A DNA stretch of 64,000 nucleotides from Pseudomonas koreensis (GTDB lineage: Bacteria > Pseudomonadota > Gammaproteobacteria > Pseudomonadales > Pseudomonadaceae), in the NCBI RefSeq assembly GCF_012986595.1, contig NZ_JAAQYM010000008.1, positions 310,001 to 374,000 of the forward strand. The letters are read 5' to 3'. The translations under genes and the position numbers were made by a program. Positions 16,816 through 26,298 of this stretch are shown piece by piece (the stretch's first letter is position 1; each line of letters starts with the position of its first letter). The notes below the pieces were generated by a model. The model searched no databases. It saw only the letters and a program-made list of their open reading frames with translations, and was not told the origin of the DNA.

Positions 16816-17244
16816 TCACTGCCAATTGGTCACTTCGGCGTTTTCACCTTCGCCGCCGGGCTGGCCGTCCTTGCCCATCGAGAGCAAGTCGTACTCGCTG
16901 TTTTCACCGGGATAGCGGTAGGTGTAATTACGTCCCCACGGATCCTGCGGCAGCTTTTTCTGCAAGTACGGGCCGGTCCATTTCGCTTCGTCACTCGGTG
17001 CGGTGACCAAGGCCTGCAAGCCCTGCTCGGTGGACGGGTAGTGACCGACCTCCAGTCGATAGATATCCAGCGCCTTGCTCAACCCTTCGATCTGCGCCTT
17101 GGCCACTTTCACTTCGGAGCGACCGAGTTGGGCGAAGTATTTCGGCGCGACGATCCCGGCCAACAGGCCGAGTACCACCAGCACCACGAGCAATTCGAGC
17201 AGGGTAAAACCGCGTTGGCCACGCGGACGAAATTGCAGCTTCAT
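16816..17244 (-). CDS. gspG: Major pseudopilin GspG
   Basis: 142 residues. A prepilin peptidase site (RGQRG followed by FTLLELLVVLVVLGLLAGIV, with Glu5) is followed by the canonical GspG C-terminus: YPSTEQGLQALVTAP, LPQDPWGRNYTYRYPG and YDLLSMGKDGQPGG, the loop that binds calcium in characterised GspG proteins (family knowledge). GGGAGG lies 8 bases before the ATG at 17244. It heads a gspG-gspF pair. No prepilin peptidase gene is in the window, so the shared PilD elsewhere in the genome would be needed. Confidence 0.94.
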   Translation of the reverse strand: MKLQFRPRGQRGFTLLELLVVLVVLGLLAGIVAPKYFAQLGRSEVKVAKAQIEGLSKALDIYRLEVGHYPSTEQGLQALVTAPSDEAKWTGPYLQKKLPQDPWGRNYTYRYPGENSEYDLLSMGKDGQPGGEGENAEVTNWQ

Positions 17245-17363
17245 GATGACCTCCCGTGAGTGGCAGCCGTGTCGCCAGGAGGGCTTATGCAATTGCCATG
17301 CTCAGTCCCCACTGAAAACTACCGACTAGGCTGCAACCCTTGTAATCCGGGCGTTTCGAGAGT

Positions 17364-17378
17364 CGGCACAGTGCTTGC
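17364..17378 (+). promoter_or_regulatory. Candidate sigma-54 promoter for the lytic transglycosylase gene
   Basis: CGGCAC, 5 bases, TTGC: GG and GC are separated by exactly 10 bases as in the -24/-12 consensus. It lies about 75 bases before the ATG at 17451. A C4/G4-rich palindromic stretch (17404-17430) lies just downstream rather than upstream. Confidence 0.6.
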
Positions 17379-17450
17379 GTATGGCTCAAGCGTGATCGGC
17401 CATTGGGGCATTTCCCCCAATTTATCGGGGTCGATCCGGGGAGGCCCGAC

Positions 17451-18059
17451 ATGAAATTCCTTACCAGCGGATTGCTCGGTTGTGTGCTGCTCAGCGGCGC
17501 CGCGCAGGCCGATGTATTCATCTCGGTGGACGCCAAGGGCAGCTATGTGCTGTCCAACGTTCACCGACCCGGACGCACCTACGAACGGGTAATTCACGAG
17601 GCTGACGCCGCAGTGGCCAGCCTTGATCAGCAGCCGCAAATGATCGCCAACCAGCCTTACGCGGAACTGGTGTCGGCGGCGGCCAAGGTCAATCAATTAC
17701 CTGAAGCGCTGTTGCACGCGGTGATCAACGCAGAATCCCACTACAACCCCGGCGCGACCTCAGCCAAAGGCGCGGGCGGGCTCATGCAGTTGATGCCCGA
17801 CACCGCGCGGGAAATGGGCGTGACCGACGTCTACGACCCCAAGGCCAACATCCAGGGCGGGGCCAAATACCTCAAGCGCCTGATGACCCTGTTCGACAAC
17901 GACATCGCCCTCGCCGTGGCGGCTTACAACGCCGGCCCCGACGCAGTGCTCAGCCGTGGCCGGGTGATTCCGCCGTTCGCTGAAACCCAGCGGTATGTGC
18001 CGAACGTATTGCGTCAGTACCGGCGTTTGCAGGGCCTGGCCATGGATGCGCCGTTGTGA
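17451..18059 (+). CDS. Exported lytic transglycosylase (SLT domain)
   Basis: 202 residues with a signal peptide (MKFLTSGLLGCVLLSGAAQA), a short DUF4124-like start (FISVDAKGSYVLSNVHRPG) and a goose-lysozyme-like SLT domain: the catalytic Glu in VINAESHYNPGA, then GAGGLMQLMPDTARE and the AYNAGP motif. It cleaves peptidoglycan glycan strands. GGGGAGG precedes the ATG at 17451. Its position between gspGF and the multicopper oxidase operon, with its own sigma-54-like promoter, suggests it opens the wall for the secretion apparatus (inference). The next promoter begins 130 bases after its stop. Confidence 0.9.
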   Translation: MKFLTSGLLGCVLLSGAAQADVFISVDAKGSYVLSNVHRPGRTYERVIHEADAAVASLDQQPQMIANQPYAELVSAAAKVNQLPEALLHAVINAESHYNPGATSAKGAGGLMQLMPDTAREMGVTDVYDPKANIQGGAKYLKRLMTLFDNDIALAVAAYNAGPDAVLSRGRVIPPFAETQRYVPNVLRQYRRLQGLAMDAPL

Positions 18060-18072
18060 GCTCAACCCGGTT

Positions 18073-18090
18073 TTCCCCACATTCGGGGCA
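18073..18090. promoter_or_regulatory. Candidate activator dyad upstream of mnxG
   Basis: TTCCCC-ACATTC-GGGGCA, an imperfect dyad with a 6-base spacer, about 115 bases upstream of the sigma-54 promoter at 18189. Further GGGGAA-type half-sites follow at 18112-18138. The same dyad type occurs upstream of the secretion operon at 29910 and 29952. Confidence 0.6.
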
Positions 18091-18188
18091 AGCCGCAGAG
18101 GCCCGAAAAGTGGGGGAAACGGGTGGGGAATATCCCCCGGATTCTCAAGTGCTCGCGGTAACTGATTGAACACTAATGAGATTTTTTG

Positions 18189-18204
18189 TGGCACGCGGAT
18201 TGCT
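18189..18204 (+). promoter_or_regulatory. Sigma-54 promoter of the mnxG operon
   Basis: TGGCACGCGGATTGCT is a perfect match to the -24/-12 consensus (TGGCAC, 5 bases, TTGCT). Transcription would begin near 18215, about 45 bases before the mnxG start at 18260. Confidence 0.88.
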
Positions 18205-18259
18205 CCAGGGCATTTGTCGAGAAGTGTTCGCAAGAGCACCCACTACGAGGTTACTGATC

Positions 18260-21200
18260 ATGGTTGGCATTCATCACGCTCCGTCTCTGTTCAACTGGCT
18301 GCTGATTCTGGCCTCGATGCTCAGCGTCGAGCTGGCCGGCGCAGCCGTACGTTGCGAGCGCAACCTGGTGGCCAACGTCGTCGCCTTCGATCAACCGCTG
18401 ATGTTCAACCGCCTCGGTGCGCAGAACATCAACGGCATGATGTACGCCCTGCGCCGCGATGTGGTCGATGAACATGAGCAGTCGCTGGCTTACGGTGGCG
18501 CTGCGGTGCCGGGCAAAGTCTCGCTGCGCCCGGACAAGCGTCCACGGCCGTTGGTGTTGCGCGTGGCCGCCGGCGATTGCCTGACGATCAATCTGCAGAA
18601 CCTGCTCGACTATCAGGCCAACCCGAACAAGCACTTTGAAAACGAGGGCGAGGAGGAGGGCGCCAACGCCAACGGCGCGGAGGATTTCAAAGTCGACGAG
18701 CAGGTGGCTGATCGGCACGTCGGTTTCCAGGTCAACGGCCTGCAAGCGGTGAACAGCATCGATGACATTTCCTCGTTCACCGGGCGTAACGCCAACAGTC
18801 TGGTGCCACCGGGCGCGAGCCGTTCCTACACCTTGTTCGCCGAGCGTGAAGGCGCGTTTGCCGTCAGCAGCCGTGGCGCGACGTTTGGCGGCGAGGGCGC
18901 GGCTGGCAACGTTGCCAACGGACTGTTCGGCCAGGTCGTCGTCGTGCCCAAGGGCGGTCGCAGCTATCGCAACACCCTCACCGAAGAAGAAATGCGTCTG
19001 GCCACCACCGGCCGCGCACCCACCGGCCAACCCATCGTCGATTACCAGGCGCGCTACCCGCAGCGCGAACCGTGGCTGCGCGAAGGCAAGGCCGGCACGC
19101 CGATCATCAACATGGTCGATGGCAGTGAAATCATTTCCAGCGAAAGCGATGCGATCGTCATGGGCAGCAACGCCGACGGCAGTTTCCCGTCCAGCACCTA
19201 TCCGCTGGAGTCGATGGGCAAACGTAACCCGGCGATCCCCAACCGGTTGGAACCGTTCCGCGATTTTGCCTCGCAGTTCCAGGACGAAACCGCCGCCACC
19301 CAAGCATTCCCCGCGTACTGGGCCGATCCGGTGATGGCCCATGTGCTGGAGCCGACCCGCGACTCGTTCATGATCAACTATGGCTCCGGCGGCATGGGTG
19401 CCGAAGTGGTCGCCAACCGTTTGGGCGTTGGGCCGATGCACGACTGCCTGTCGTGTGCCTACGAAGAATTCTTCCTCAGCTCGCACACCGTCGGTGATGT
19501 GGCGATGCTGGTGGATGTGCCGGCCAACACCGGGCTTGAGAACATCGCCCCGGGCCAGACAGCGCGCGCCGATCAGATCGGTGTGAAAGCGACCATGGCC
19601 CTGTATCCGTCGGAGCCGTCGAACGTCAACCACAGCTACATCGGTGACTTCGTCAAATTCCGCAATACCCACAATGGCCACGAACAGCACATCTTCCACC
19701 TGCACGGCCATCAGTGGCTGTTCAATCCCAACGACGACAACTCCGATTACGTCGATGCCCAAGGCATCGGGCCGGGTGCCGGTTATACCTATGAAATCGC
19801 CAACGGTGGTTCGGGCAACCGCAATCGCGTGGCCGGTGACGCGATCTATCACTGTCATTTCTATCCGCACTTCGCCCAGGGCATGTGGGCCATGTGGCGG
19901 GTGCACGATGTGTTCGAGGAAGGCACCCGCCTCGATGTTTCGCAGCAGGGCGCCGATGGCTATCACAGCGAACCGTTTGCCTTGCGCAGCGGCAAACCGG
20001 CGGCGGGTGCACGGGCCTTGCCCGATGGCGAAATCGTCGCCGGTACGCCCATTCCGGCCATCGTGCCGCTTCCGGGCAAAGCCATGGCGCCGATGCCCGG
20101 CAAAGTGGTGGTGGTGCCGAAAATCGGTGAAACCCTGGTCGCCGGTCCTGCTGACGACGATGACGAAGAAGAGGGCGGTGACGACGGTGAACACCATGGC
20201 GGCAACGCTGGCGGTCAAGCCATCGGCTCGCTGGCGCTGGTCGATCGCAGTGAAGCCAACCGCAATGCCGACGGCAGCCTGAAAAACCCTGGCTACCCAT
20301 TCTGGATCGGCGGCATGGAAAGCTCCGTGGGCCAGCGTCCGCCAACGCCGCCACTGGATATGCTCGACGCCGCCACCGCGCAATCGCTCAAGGCCAGCGG
20401 CAAAGCGCTGTGGGCCAACCTCGACCCGGCACAGTCCGGCGGTTGGGATGGCGGCTTGCAGCGGCATGCACTCGACGGCGTCGCGGCCGGTGGCGAGGCA
20501 CACACCGTGACCACTTCGCTGGACTTCTCCAAGGAAGTCACCCGCGCCAAACCGATTTACCTGCCGGAAGAAGGCACCGAAGTCGAACAGGCCGCGATGG
20601 CCTTCCACGCGAAAAAGGATCACCCAAGCTATGCCTTGCTGCCCGGCAATCAAGTGGTGGCCAAGGCGTTCCGCACCAACGGTGCCTTGCCGATGGCGGG
20701 CGCGCCGTACTACGAGCCGTGCATGGACGATCGGCAAAAACGTCTGACCAGCAACGCCGGCAGCGGCGAGTTCGCCAGCGGTGAGCGCATCGACGGCATG
20801 TCCTTTGTCGGCGCCTCGAGCTTCACCGCCGACCGCCCACGGATCTACAAAGCCGCCAACATCCAGTTCGACGCGGTGTACAACAAAGTCGGTTATCACT
20901 TTCCGCAGGCGCGCATTCTCGCGCTGTGGGAAGACGCCTGGCCGGTGATCACCAAACAGCGTCCGCCAGAGCCGCTGGTGATGCGCATGAATACCTTCGA
21001 TTGCGTGCAATACCAGCAAACCAACCTGGTGCCGGCCACCTACGAGATGGACGACTATCAGGTGCGCACGCCGACCGACGTGATCGGCCAGCACATTCAT
21101 TTGCCGAAGTGGGATCTGACCTCGGCGGACGGCTCGTCCAACGGCTGGAATTACGAGGACGGCGTGCTCTCGCCCGGCGCCGTGCAGGAACGCATTCACG

Positions 21201-24091
21201 CGATTCGTGAGTTCAACCAATGCGCCAGCACTGATCCGCGTGACGGCACTCAGGCCTGCCCGAAAGCCAGGAACCATCCGTTCTTCGGCCAGTACGGCCG
21301 GGCCGACTGGCTGGGTGCGCGCACGGCGATGCAGCGTTGGTTCGTCGATCCGGTGGTCAACGCCAAAGGCGTCGATCGCGGCCTCGGCACCATCTTCACC
21401 CACGACCACTTAGGCCCATCGACGCACCAGCAGATTGGTCTGTACGCCACCGTGTTGGCCGAACCGGCCGGTTCCACCTGGTTCCACGCCGAAACCGGCG
21501 AGCCTCTCTATAGCGGCGCGCGCCAGGACGGTGGGCCGACGTCATGGCAGGCGGTGATCAACACCGGCGACCTCGATGGCGATGGCAAGAACGACAGCTT
21601 CCGCGAGTTCTTCCTCGAATACAGCGACTTCCAGCACGCCTATGAAGCCGGCGTCTATGTGGGGGCCGGCCCTAACGGCGTGCCGAATGCGCAAGCGTTC
21701 CCGGCCACCGCCGACAGCTTCCGCTACGCGATCAATCCGCCAGTGCGCAACAACGCCAGCAATCTGCTTGAAGGGGTGTTGGAAGTGCAGGGCGGTCAGG
21801 TCCCGGGCTGCCCGAGCCGGCCATGTCCGCAGGCGATTTCGGTGGATGATCCGGGCATGTTCGTCGTCAACTATCGCAACGAACCGCTGGCCCTGCGCGT
21901 GTACGACCCGAACAAGGTCGGCCCGGACGGCAAGCGCGGCATGCAGGCCGACGGCCTCGGCGGTGATCTGGCGTTCGCCATGCAAAGCCGTACCGACCGG
22001 GCGATTCCGGCGATGAACCTGGCGCCGAATCTGCTCACCTCGGCGACCGGCCCCACCGGCGGCACCACGCTGTTTCCGCCGCACATCAACAAGGGCGGCG
22101 CCGAACCCGGTGATCCGTTCACGCCGATGCTGCGCACCTATACCGGCGACAACGTGCGGCTGCGGGTGCATGCCGGCGGCCATGAGGAAGAGCACAACGT
22201 CACCCTGCACGGCGTGAAATGGCTGCAGAGCGGTTCCGGTTTCGGCAATAGCTCCAACTCCGGCTGGCGCGCATCGCAGATGATCGGCATCTCCGAGCAG
22301 ATGGGCTTTATTGCGCCGGTGTCGATGCTCTCCAGCGCCGCCGCGACCACGGGCGACTATCTCTACTCGATGGACGCTTCGATCGAAGGCTACTGGAGCG
22401 GTATCTGGGGCGTGATGCGCAACTACACCGCCAAGCGCAGTGATCTGTTCGCCATCCCCAACAACCCAAGCCCGGCGGGCATGCGCAACACCGTGGCGTT
22501 CGAGGGCAGTTGCCCACGGATCAGTGCCAATCCCAATGGCATCGGTACCCGGCCAACGGTGCAGCGCAACTATGAAGTGGTCGCGGCGCTGGCCAACGAC
22601 ATCCTCGGCAATGCGCTGGGCCTGACCATCGGCGATCCGCAAGGGCTCGGTCAGCATGTCGGCGGGCCGCTCAATCCGGCGGGCGGCACCCTGGTGCTGA
22701 ACTCGCGCACGGTGAGCATTCCACAAGTTACCGTGACCGACCCGGAAGATGGCGAAACCATCACCATCGGCGGGCAGAGTGGGCCGTTGCATGATCCGAC
22801 TGCGATCCTGTACGTGCGTAAATCCGATCTGGATCCGCTCAGCGGCAAGCTCAAACCCGGCATCCCGGTAGAACCACTGGTATTGCGTGCAGCGGCAGGG
22901 GACTGCATCAACATCACCCTGGAAAACCGTCTGCCGAGCGTGATGCCTGACCTGACCCAGACTGCCGTGATGCAAGGCATGGTCAAGCGTGATCGCAACA
23001 GCGGTCTGGGCTCGACCACGTTCAGTAACAACCTGATGCGGCCGTCCAGCCATGTCGGTCTGCACGCGCAACTGCTGGCCTACGACATCACCAAATCCGA
23101 CGGCGCCAACGTCGGCGCCAACCCGATCCAGACCGTGCCACCGCGTGTTGGCAACAGCGGCGCGTATCCGACCCGGACCTATCAGTACTACGCCGGGCAC
23201 CTGGAGCGTGAAGGCAAACCGGTGACGCAACTGGGCCGCAGTGTCGACAACATCAACGCCACGGCGGTCGAGTTCGGCGGCTTGAACATCACCCCGGCGG
23301 ACGTGATCAAACAGCCGCAAAAAGGTCTTGGCGGAGCGATGAGCATCCTGCCGATCGGCGCGACCTGGGTTGACGATGCGCGCAAGGTCAACGCCACGGT
23401 CACCGCGCCTGGGCAAACCAGCTACCGCGACTTCGCGATGGTCTGGCACAAGGCGTTGAACACCCGTTGGGCCAATGGCCGGCCGGTGGAGGGGATTGCT
23501 GCTGAGGGCTTCGGCGTGCCGACTGATCCGCAGGACAACTCGAGCATGGCGATCAACTACAAGACCGAGCCGCTGTGGTATCGCTTTGGCCGCGCTCCGG
23601 ACGCACCGTTCGGGCATGCCGACGGCGCGGGTTACGGCGACATGAGCAATGCGCACATGGCCTACAGCAACGCGTTGGTGGGCGGCGATCCGCAGACGCC
23701 GGTGCTGTATGCCAAACCCGGGCAGCCATTGCGTACGCACATTCTGATGCCAAGCGGTGGCAGTCGCGGCACCACGTTCCAGCTCGACGGGCATGTCTGG
23801 TCGGTGAACCCGTTCCAGGCCGAGAAGAGCGACACCGGGGGTTATCCGATGGGCTCGCCGGGTGTCGGCTCGGTGCGCTTCGGCTACAACCCGATGTCGA
23901 TGTACATCGGTGCCCACGAAAGCATCCTGCCGGCCGCGCACTTCAGCTTCATGATCCCTAGCGCCGGCGGCAGCAATGCGATCCCGGGGGATTACCTGTT
24001 CCGCGATTACGCCGCTTACGGCAACACCTCCGGTTTGTGGGGATTGCTGCGCGTGACCAACGAACCGGAACCGGCGCCGCAGGGGCAGTAG
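18260..24091 (+). CDS. mnxG: Giant multicopper oxidase, MnxG-like manganese oxidase
   Basis: 1943 residues, far longer than ordinary three-domain laccases and close to the length I recall for P. putida MnxG. A signal peptide (SLFNWLLILASMLSVELAGA) precedes repeated cupredoxin domains. Copper-site motifs include HIFHLHGHQW and HCHFYPHFAQGMW (about residues 475-545), GQHIHLPKWD and HDHLGPSTHQQIGLYAT in the middle, and HEEEHNVTLHGVKW further on; a QLDGHVW motif is near the C-terminus. An Asp/Glu/His-rich insertion lies near residues 630-650. MnxG-type enzymes oxidise Mn(II) to Mn(III/IV) outside the cytoplasm (family knowledge). I use ATG 18260, not the earlier in-frame start, because the sigma-54 promoter at 18189-18204 lies inside that longer frame. 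It heads an operon of copper-delivery and redox proteins. Confidence 0.88.
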   Translation: MVGIHHAPSLFNWLLILASMLSVELAGAAVRCERNLVANVVAFDQPLMFNRLGAQNINGMMYALRRDVVDEHEQSLAYGGAAVPGKVSLRPDKRPRPLVLRVAAGDCLTINLQNLLDYQANPNKHFENEGEEEGANANGAEDFKVDEQVADRHVGFQVNGLQAVNSIDDISSFTGRNANSLVPPGASRSYTLFAEREGAFAVSSRGATFGGEGAAGNVANGLFGQVVVVPKGGRSYRNTLTEEEMRLATTGRAPTGQPIVDYQARYPQREPWLREGKAGTPIINMVDGSEIISSESDAIVMGSNADGSFPSSTYPLESMGKRNPAIPNRLEPFRDFASQFQDETAATQAFPAYWADPVMAHVLEPTRDSFMINYGSGGMGAEVVANRLGVGPMHDCLSCAYEEFFLSSHTVGDVAMLVDVPANTGLENIAPGQTARADQIGVKATMALYPSEPSNVNHSYIGDFVKFRNTHNGHEQHIFHLHGHQWLFNPNDDNSDYVDAQGIGPGAGYTYEIANGGSGNRNRVAGDAIYHCHFYPHFAQGMWAMWRVHDVFEEGTRLDVSQQGADGYHSEPFALRSGKPAAGARALPDGEIVAGTPIPAIVPLPGKAMAPMPGKVVVVPKIGETLVAGPADDDDEEEGGDDGEHHGGNAGGQAIGSLALVDRSEANRNADGSLKNPGYPFWIGGMESSVGQRPPTPPLDMLDAATAQSLKASGKALWANLDPAQSGGWDGGLQRHALDGVAAGGEAHTVTTSLDFSKEVTRAKPIYLPEEGTEVEQAAMAFHAKKDHPSYALLPGNQVVAKAFRTNGALPMAGAPYYEPCMDDRQKRLTSNAGSGEFASGERIDGMSFVGASSFTADRPRIYKAANIQFDAVYNKVGYHFPQARILALWEDAWPVITKQRPPEPLVMRMNTFDCVQYQQTNLVPATYEMDDYQVRTPTDVIGQHIHLPKWDLTSADGSSNGWNYEDGVLSPGAVQERIHAIREFNQCASTDPRDGTQACPKARNHPFFGQYGRADWLGARTAMQRWFVDPVVNAKGVDRGLGTIFTHDHLGPSTHQQIGLYATVLAEPAGSTWFHAETGEPLYSGARQDGGPTSWQAVINTGDLDGDGKNDSFREFFLEYSDFQHAYEAGVYVGAGPNGVPNAQAFPATADSFRYAINPPVRNNASNLLEGVLEVQGGQVPGCPSRPCPQAISVDDPGMFVVNYRNEPLALRVYDPNKVGPDGKRGMQADGLGGDLAFAMQSRTDRAIPAMNLAPNLLTSATGPTGGTTLFPPHINKGGAEPGDPFTPMLRTYTGDNVRLRVHAGGHEEEHNVTLHGVKWLQSGSGFGNSSNSGWRASQMIGISEQMGFIAPVSMLSSAAATTGDYLYSMDASIEGYWSGIWGVMRNYTAKRSDLFAIPNNPSPAGMRNTVAFEGSCPRISANPNGIGTRPTVQRNYEVVAALANDILGNALGLTIGDPQGLGQHVGGPLNPAGGTLVLNSRTVSIPQVTVTDPEDGETITIGGQSGPLHDPTAILYVRKSDLDPLSGKLKPGIPVEPLVLRAAAGDCINITLENRLPSVMPDLTQTAVMQGMVKRDRNSGLGSTTFSNNLMRPSSHVGLHAQLLAYDITKSDGANVGANPIQTVPPRVGNSGAYPTRTYQYYAGHLEREGKPVTQLGRSVDNINATAVEFGGLNITPADVIKQPQKGLGGAMSILPIGATWVDDARKVNATVTAPGQTSYRDFAMVWHKALNTRWANGRPVEGIAAEGFGVPTDPQDNSSMAINYKTEPLWYRFGRAPDAPFGHADGAGYGDMSNAHMAYSNALVGGDPQTPVLYAKPGQPLRTHILMPSGGSRGTTFQLDGHVWSVNPFQAEKSDTGGYPMGSPGVGSVRFGYNPMSMYIGAHESILPAAHFSFMIPSAGGSNAIPGDYLFRDYAAYGNTSGLWGLLRVTNEPEPAPQGQ

Positions 24092-24106
24092 GCACAACGA
24101 AGAACC

Positions 24107-24197
24107 TTGTGGGAGCGAGCCTGCTCGCGAATGGGCCCGACTCGATTCTGGACGGTGCGGCAGATGACGCCTTCGCGAGCAGGCTCGCTCCCACAGG
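24107..24197. repeat. REPIN hairpin (GAGCGAGCCTGCTCGCGAA family)
   Basis: Inverted arms TGTGGGAGCGAGCCTGCTCG and complement around about 40 bases, directly after the mnxG stop. It forms a tandem pair with the hairpin at 24242. Confidence 0.85.
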
Positions 24198-24241
24198 GGA
24201 TGGTGGTTGGCAGTGAGGTTGGTGGGATGAATGCAAATCCC

Positions 24242-24331
24242 GTGTAGGCCTTCGCCTGCTCGCGATTGGGGCAACTCGGTTTCGGATGGTGAGGCAGATG
24301 ACGCCATCGCGAGCAGGCGAAGGCCTACAGG
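24242..24331. repeat. REPIN hairpin (GGCCTTCGCCTGCTCGCGA variant)
   Basis: Arms GTGTAGGCCTTCGCCTGCTC and complement. Its centre shares GGCAGATGACGCC with the preceding REPIN, so the two arose from related elements. Both lie inside the presumed mnxG operon. Confidence 0.85.
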
Positions 24332-24361
24332 GAATGGGTTTGCAAATGAGGGGAGGATGGT

Positions 24362-26284
24362 ATGAACAGGATCACCAACATCATCGGTATTTGCACGCTG
24401 GCCCTGGCCGGGGCGTTGCTGACGCTGAGTGAGATTGCGCTGGCGCAAACCGGTACGGGTCAGACGCTGAACCGTGACGGTGTGGCGGTGGATTTCAACC
24501 TCAAGCCACTGGCCGTCGACGGCAAGCTGCGCGAAGGCGAATTCGCCGATGTGCAGTTTCGCGTCACTGACAGCGCCTCCGGCCAGCCGTTGTCCGGGGT
24601 GGCGCCGGGTGCCTGGGTGGATCCGCAAACCCTCGCCGCCGATCAAGCCCAGGGCCGTGACCAGAGCTGCAAGGCCCGGGTCGGGGTGTTTCTCAAATCC
24701 AACATCGGCGCGCGACCGTTGCTCGACCTCAACAGCTATTTCCTGCTGGTGATGAACCGCGACGCCAGCATCGCCGTGGTCGATCCATCGGTATCAGTGG
24801 GCGGTATCACCAGCACCCTGGCGCGGATCGAACTCAAGCAACCGCCGATGGACTGGGTCACCCCCAAAGACAACAAACGCGTATTCGTCTCGATGCCGAC
24901 GGCCGGCGAAGTGGCGGTCATCGACAGCGAGCAATTCAAAGTCATCGATGTCATCGCCGCTGGTAGCCAGCCAGTGCGCGTGGCGCTGCAACCGGATGAG
25001 CGTCTGCTGTGGGTTGGCAACAACGCCAGCAAAACCGAAGACTCCGGCGTCTCGGTGATCGATAGCCAAAGCCTCAAAACCCTCAAACACTTGCAGACCG
25101 GGCGCGGCCACCACGAAATCAGCTTCAGCAAGGACAGCCGCTTCGCCTTTGTCAGCAACCGCGACGACGGCACCGTCAGCGTGGTCGACATCGCCAGCCT
25201 GAACATCGTCCAGCAGATCAAAACCGGCTCGCATCCGTTGTCGGTCGCCTATTCGCCACTGTCCGGCGCGGTGTATGTGGCCGACGGCAAGGACGGCACC
25301 GTGAGCGTGATCGACGCCAGCACCCACGCCATCCGCCGGGTTATCCAGTTGCAACAAGGCCTGGGCCCCATGGGCTTCAGCGCCGACGGCCGCTTCGGTG
25401 TGGTGCTCAACACCGTGGAAAACCGCGCCAGCATCATTGATGCCGCGACCAACAGCGCGATCCATGATCTGGACGTTTCCGCCGAGCCCTACCAAGTGGT
25501 GTTCAGCCAGGCCTACGCCTACATCCGCGGACTGGCTTCACCGAAAGTCACCATGATCAACCTGTCCTCCCTCGGCGAAGGCCGCCAGCCAATCAGTCAG
25601 GGCTTCGAAGCCGGCCCGCAACCACCGCGTATGGCCGGGGATTTACCGCTGGCCTCAAGCCTGGCGGTGTCACGGGACGACAACGCGGTGTTCGTGGTCA
25701 ACCCGGTCGACAACACCACCTACTTCTACGCCGAAGGCATGAACGCACCGATGTCCGGTTACCCCAACCGTGGCCAGATCGCCCGTGCCGCCATGGTCAT
25801 CGACCGCAGCCTGCGCGAGGTTTCGCCGGGGCTGTACAGCGCGCGGGTGAGGCTGCCGACGGCAGGGCGGTTTGACGTGGCGTTTCTGCTCAATCAGCCG
25901 AACATCATTCATTGCTTTACCGCGCAGATTGAGCCTGACGGCAAACAGCAAAAACACCTCGGCCAGCCGAAAGTCGAGTTCCTCCTCGACAAGACTGCCG
26001 TGGCGCTCAACGACCCCTACGTCGTGCGTTTCCGCATCGTTCAAGGCAAAGACAAAACCCAGCGCAGCGGCGTCAAAGACGTGCAATTGCGCTACTACCT
26101 CGCGCCCACCTCGCATCCGCGTGAAGTGGCGGCGCTGGAAGTCGCCGACGGCGTGTACGAAGCGCCGATCACCCTCGACCGCGGCGGCGCCTGGTACCTG
26201 CATGTGCGTGCGGCATCGCTGGGCGCCGGTTTCGATGACAAGACCTTTGCCAGTGTTCGGGTAACCCCCGGCCTGGCCCGTTGA
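24362..26284 (+). CDS. Exported YVTN-type beta-propeller protein
   Basis: 640 residues. Signal peptide (GICTLALAGALLTLSEIALA), an N-terminal domain of about 130 residues with Cys in DQSCKARVG, then a seven-bladed YVTN/NHL-like propeller (recurring GTVSVVDIAS, GTVSVIDAST and HHEISFSKDSRFAFVSN units). The C-terminal beta-sandwich of about 150 residues contains VRLPTAGRFDVAFLL and YVVRFRIVQGKDKTQ, similar to the YtkA/FixH-like domains associated with copper or cytochrome maturation. GGGGAGG precedes the ATG. Its stop lies 14 bases before the Sco gene, so it belongs to the mnxG operon. It may bind metal or present the oxidase partner; no enzymatic activity is evident. Confidence 0.8.
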   Translation: MNRITNIIGICTLALAGALLTLSEIALAQTGTGQTLNRDGVAVDFNLKPLAVDGKLREGEFADVQFRVTDSASGQPLSGVAPGAWVDPQTLAADQAQGRDQSCKARVGVFLKSNIGARPLLDLNSYFLLVMNRDASIAVVDPSVSVGGITSTLARIELKQPPMDWVTPKDNKRVFVSMPTAGEVAVIDSEQFKVIDVIAAGSQPVRVALQPDERLLWVGNNASKTEDSGVSVIDSQSLKTLKHLQTGRGHHEISFSKDSRFAFVSNRDDGTVSVVDIASLNIVQQIKTGSHPLSVAYSPLSGAVYVADGKDGTVSVIDASTHAIRRVIQLQQGLGPMGFSADGRFGVVLNTVENRASIIDAATNSAIHDLDVSAEPYQVVFSQAYAYIRGLASPKVTMINLSSLGEGRQPISQGFEAGPQPPRMAGDLPLASSLAVSRDDNAVFVVNPVDNTTYFYAEGMNAPMSGYPNRGQIARAAMVIDRSLREVSPGLYSARVRLPTAGRFDVAFLLNQPNIIHCFTAQIEPDGKQQKHLGQPKVEFLLDKTAVALNDPYVVRFRIVQGKDKTQRSGVKDVQLRYYLAPTSHPREVAALEVADGVYEAPITLDRGGAWYLHVRAASLGAGFDDKTFASVRVTPGLAR

Positions 26285-26298
26285 AGAGGAGTTTCGAC

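Noticed and set aside
17262..17279. Minus-strand -24/-12-like match upstream of gspG
   Set aside because: Transcription would begin about 7 bases before the start codon, leaving out the ribosome binding site.
18251..24646. Minus-strand frames of more than 1000 codons opposite mnxG
   Set aside because: They mirror the multicopper oxidase gene; the sense strand has a promoter, signal peptide and copper motifs, the antisense has none.
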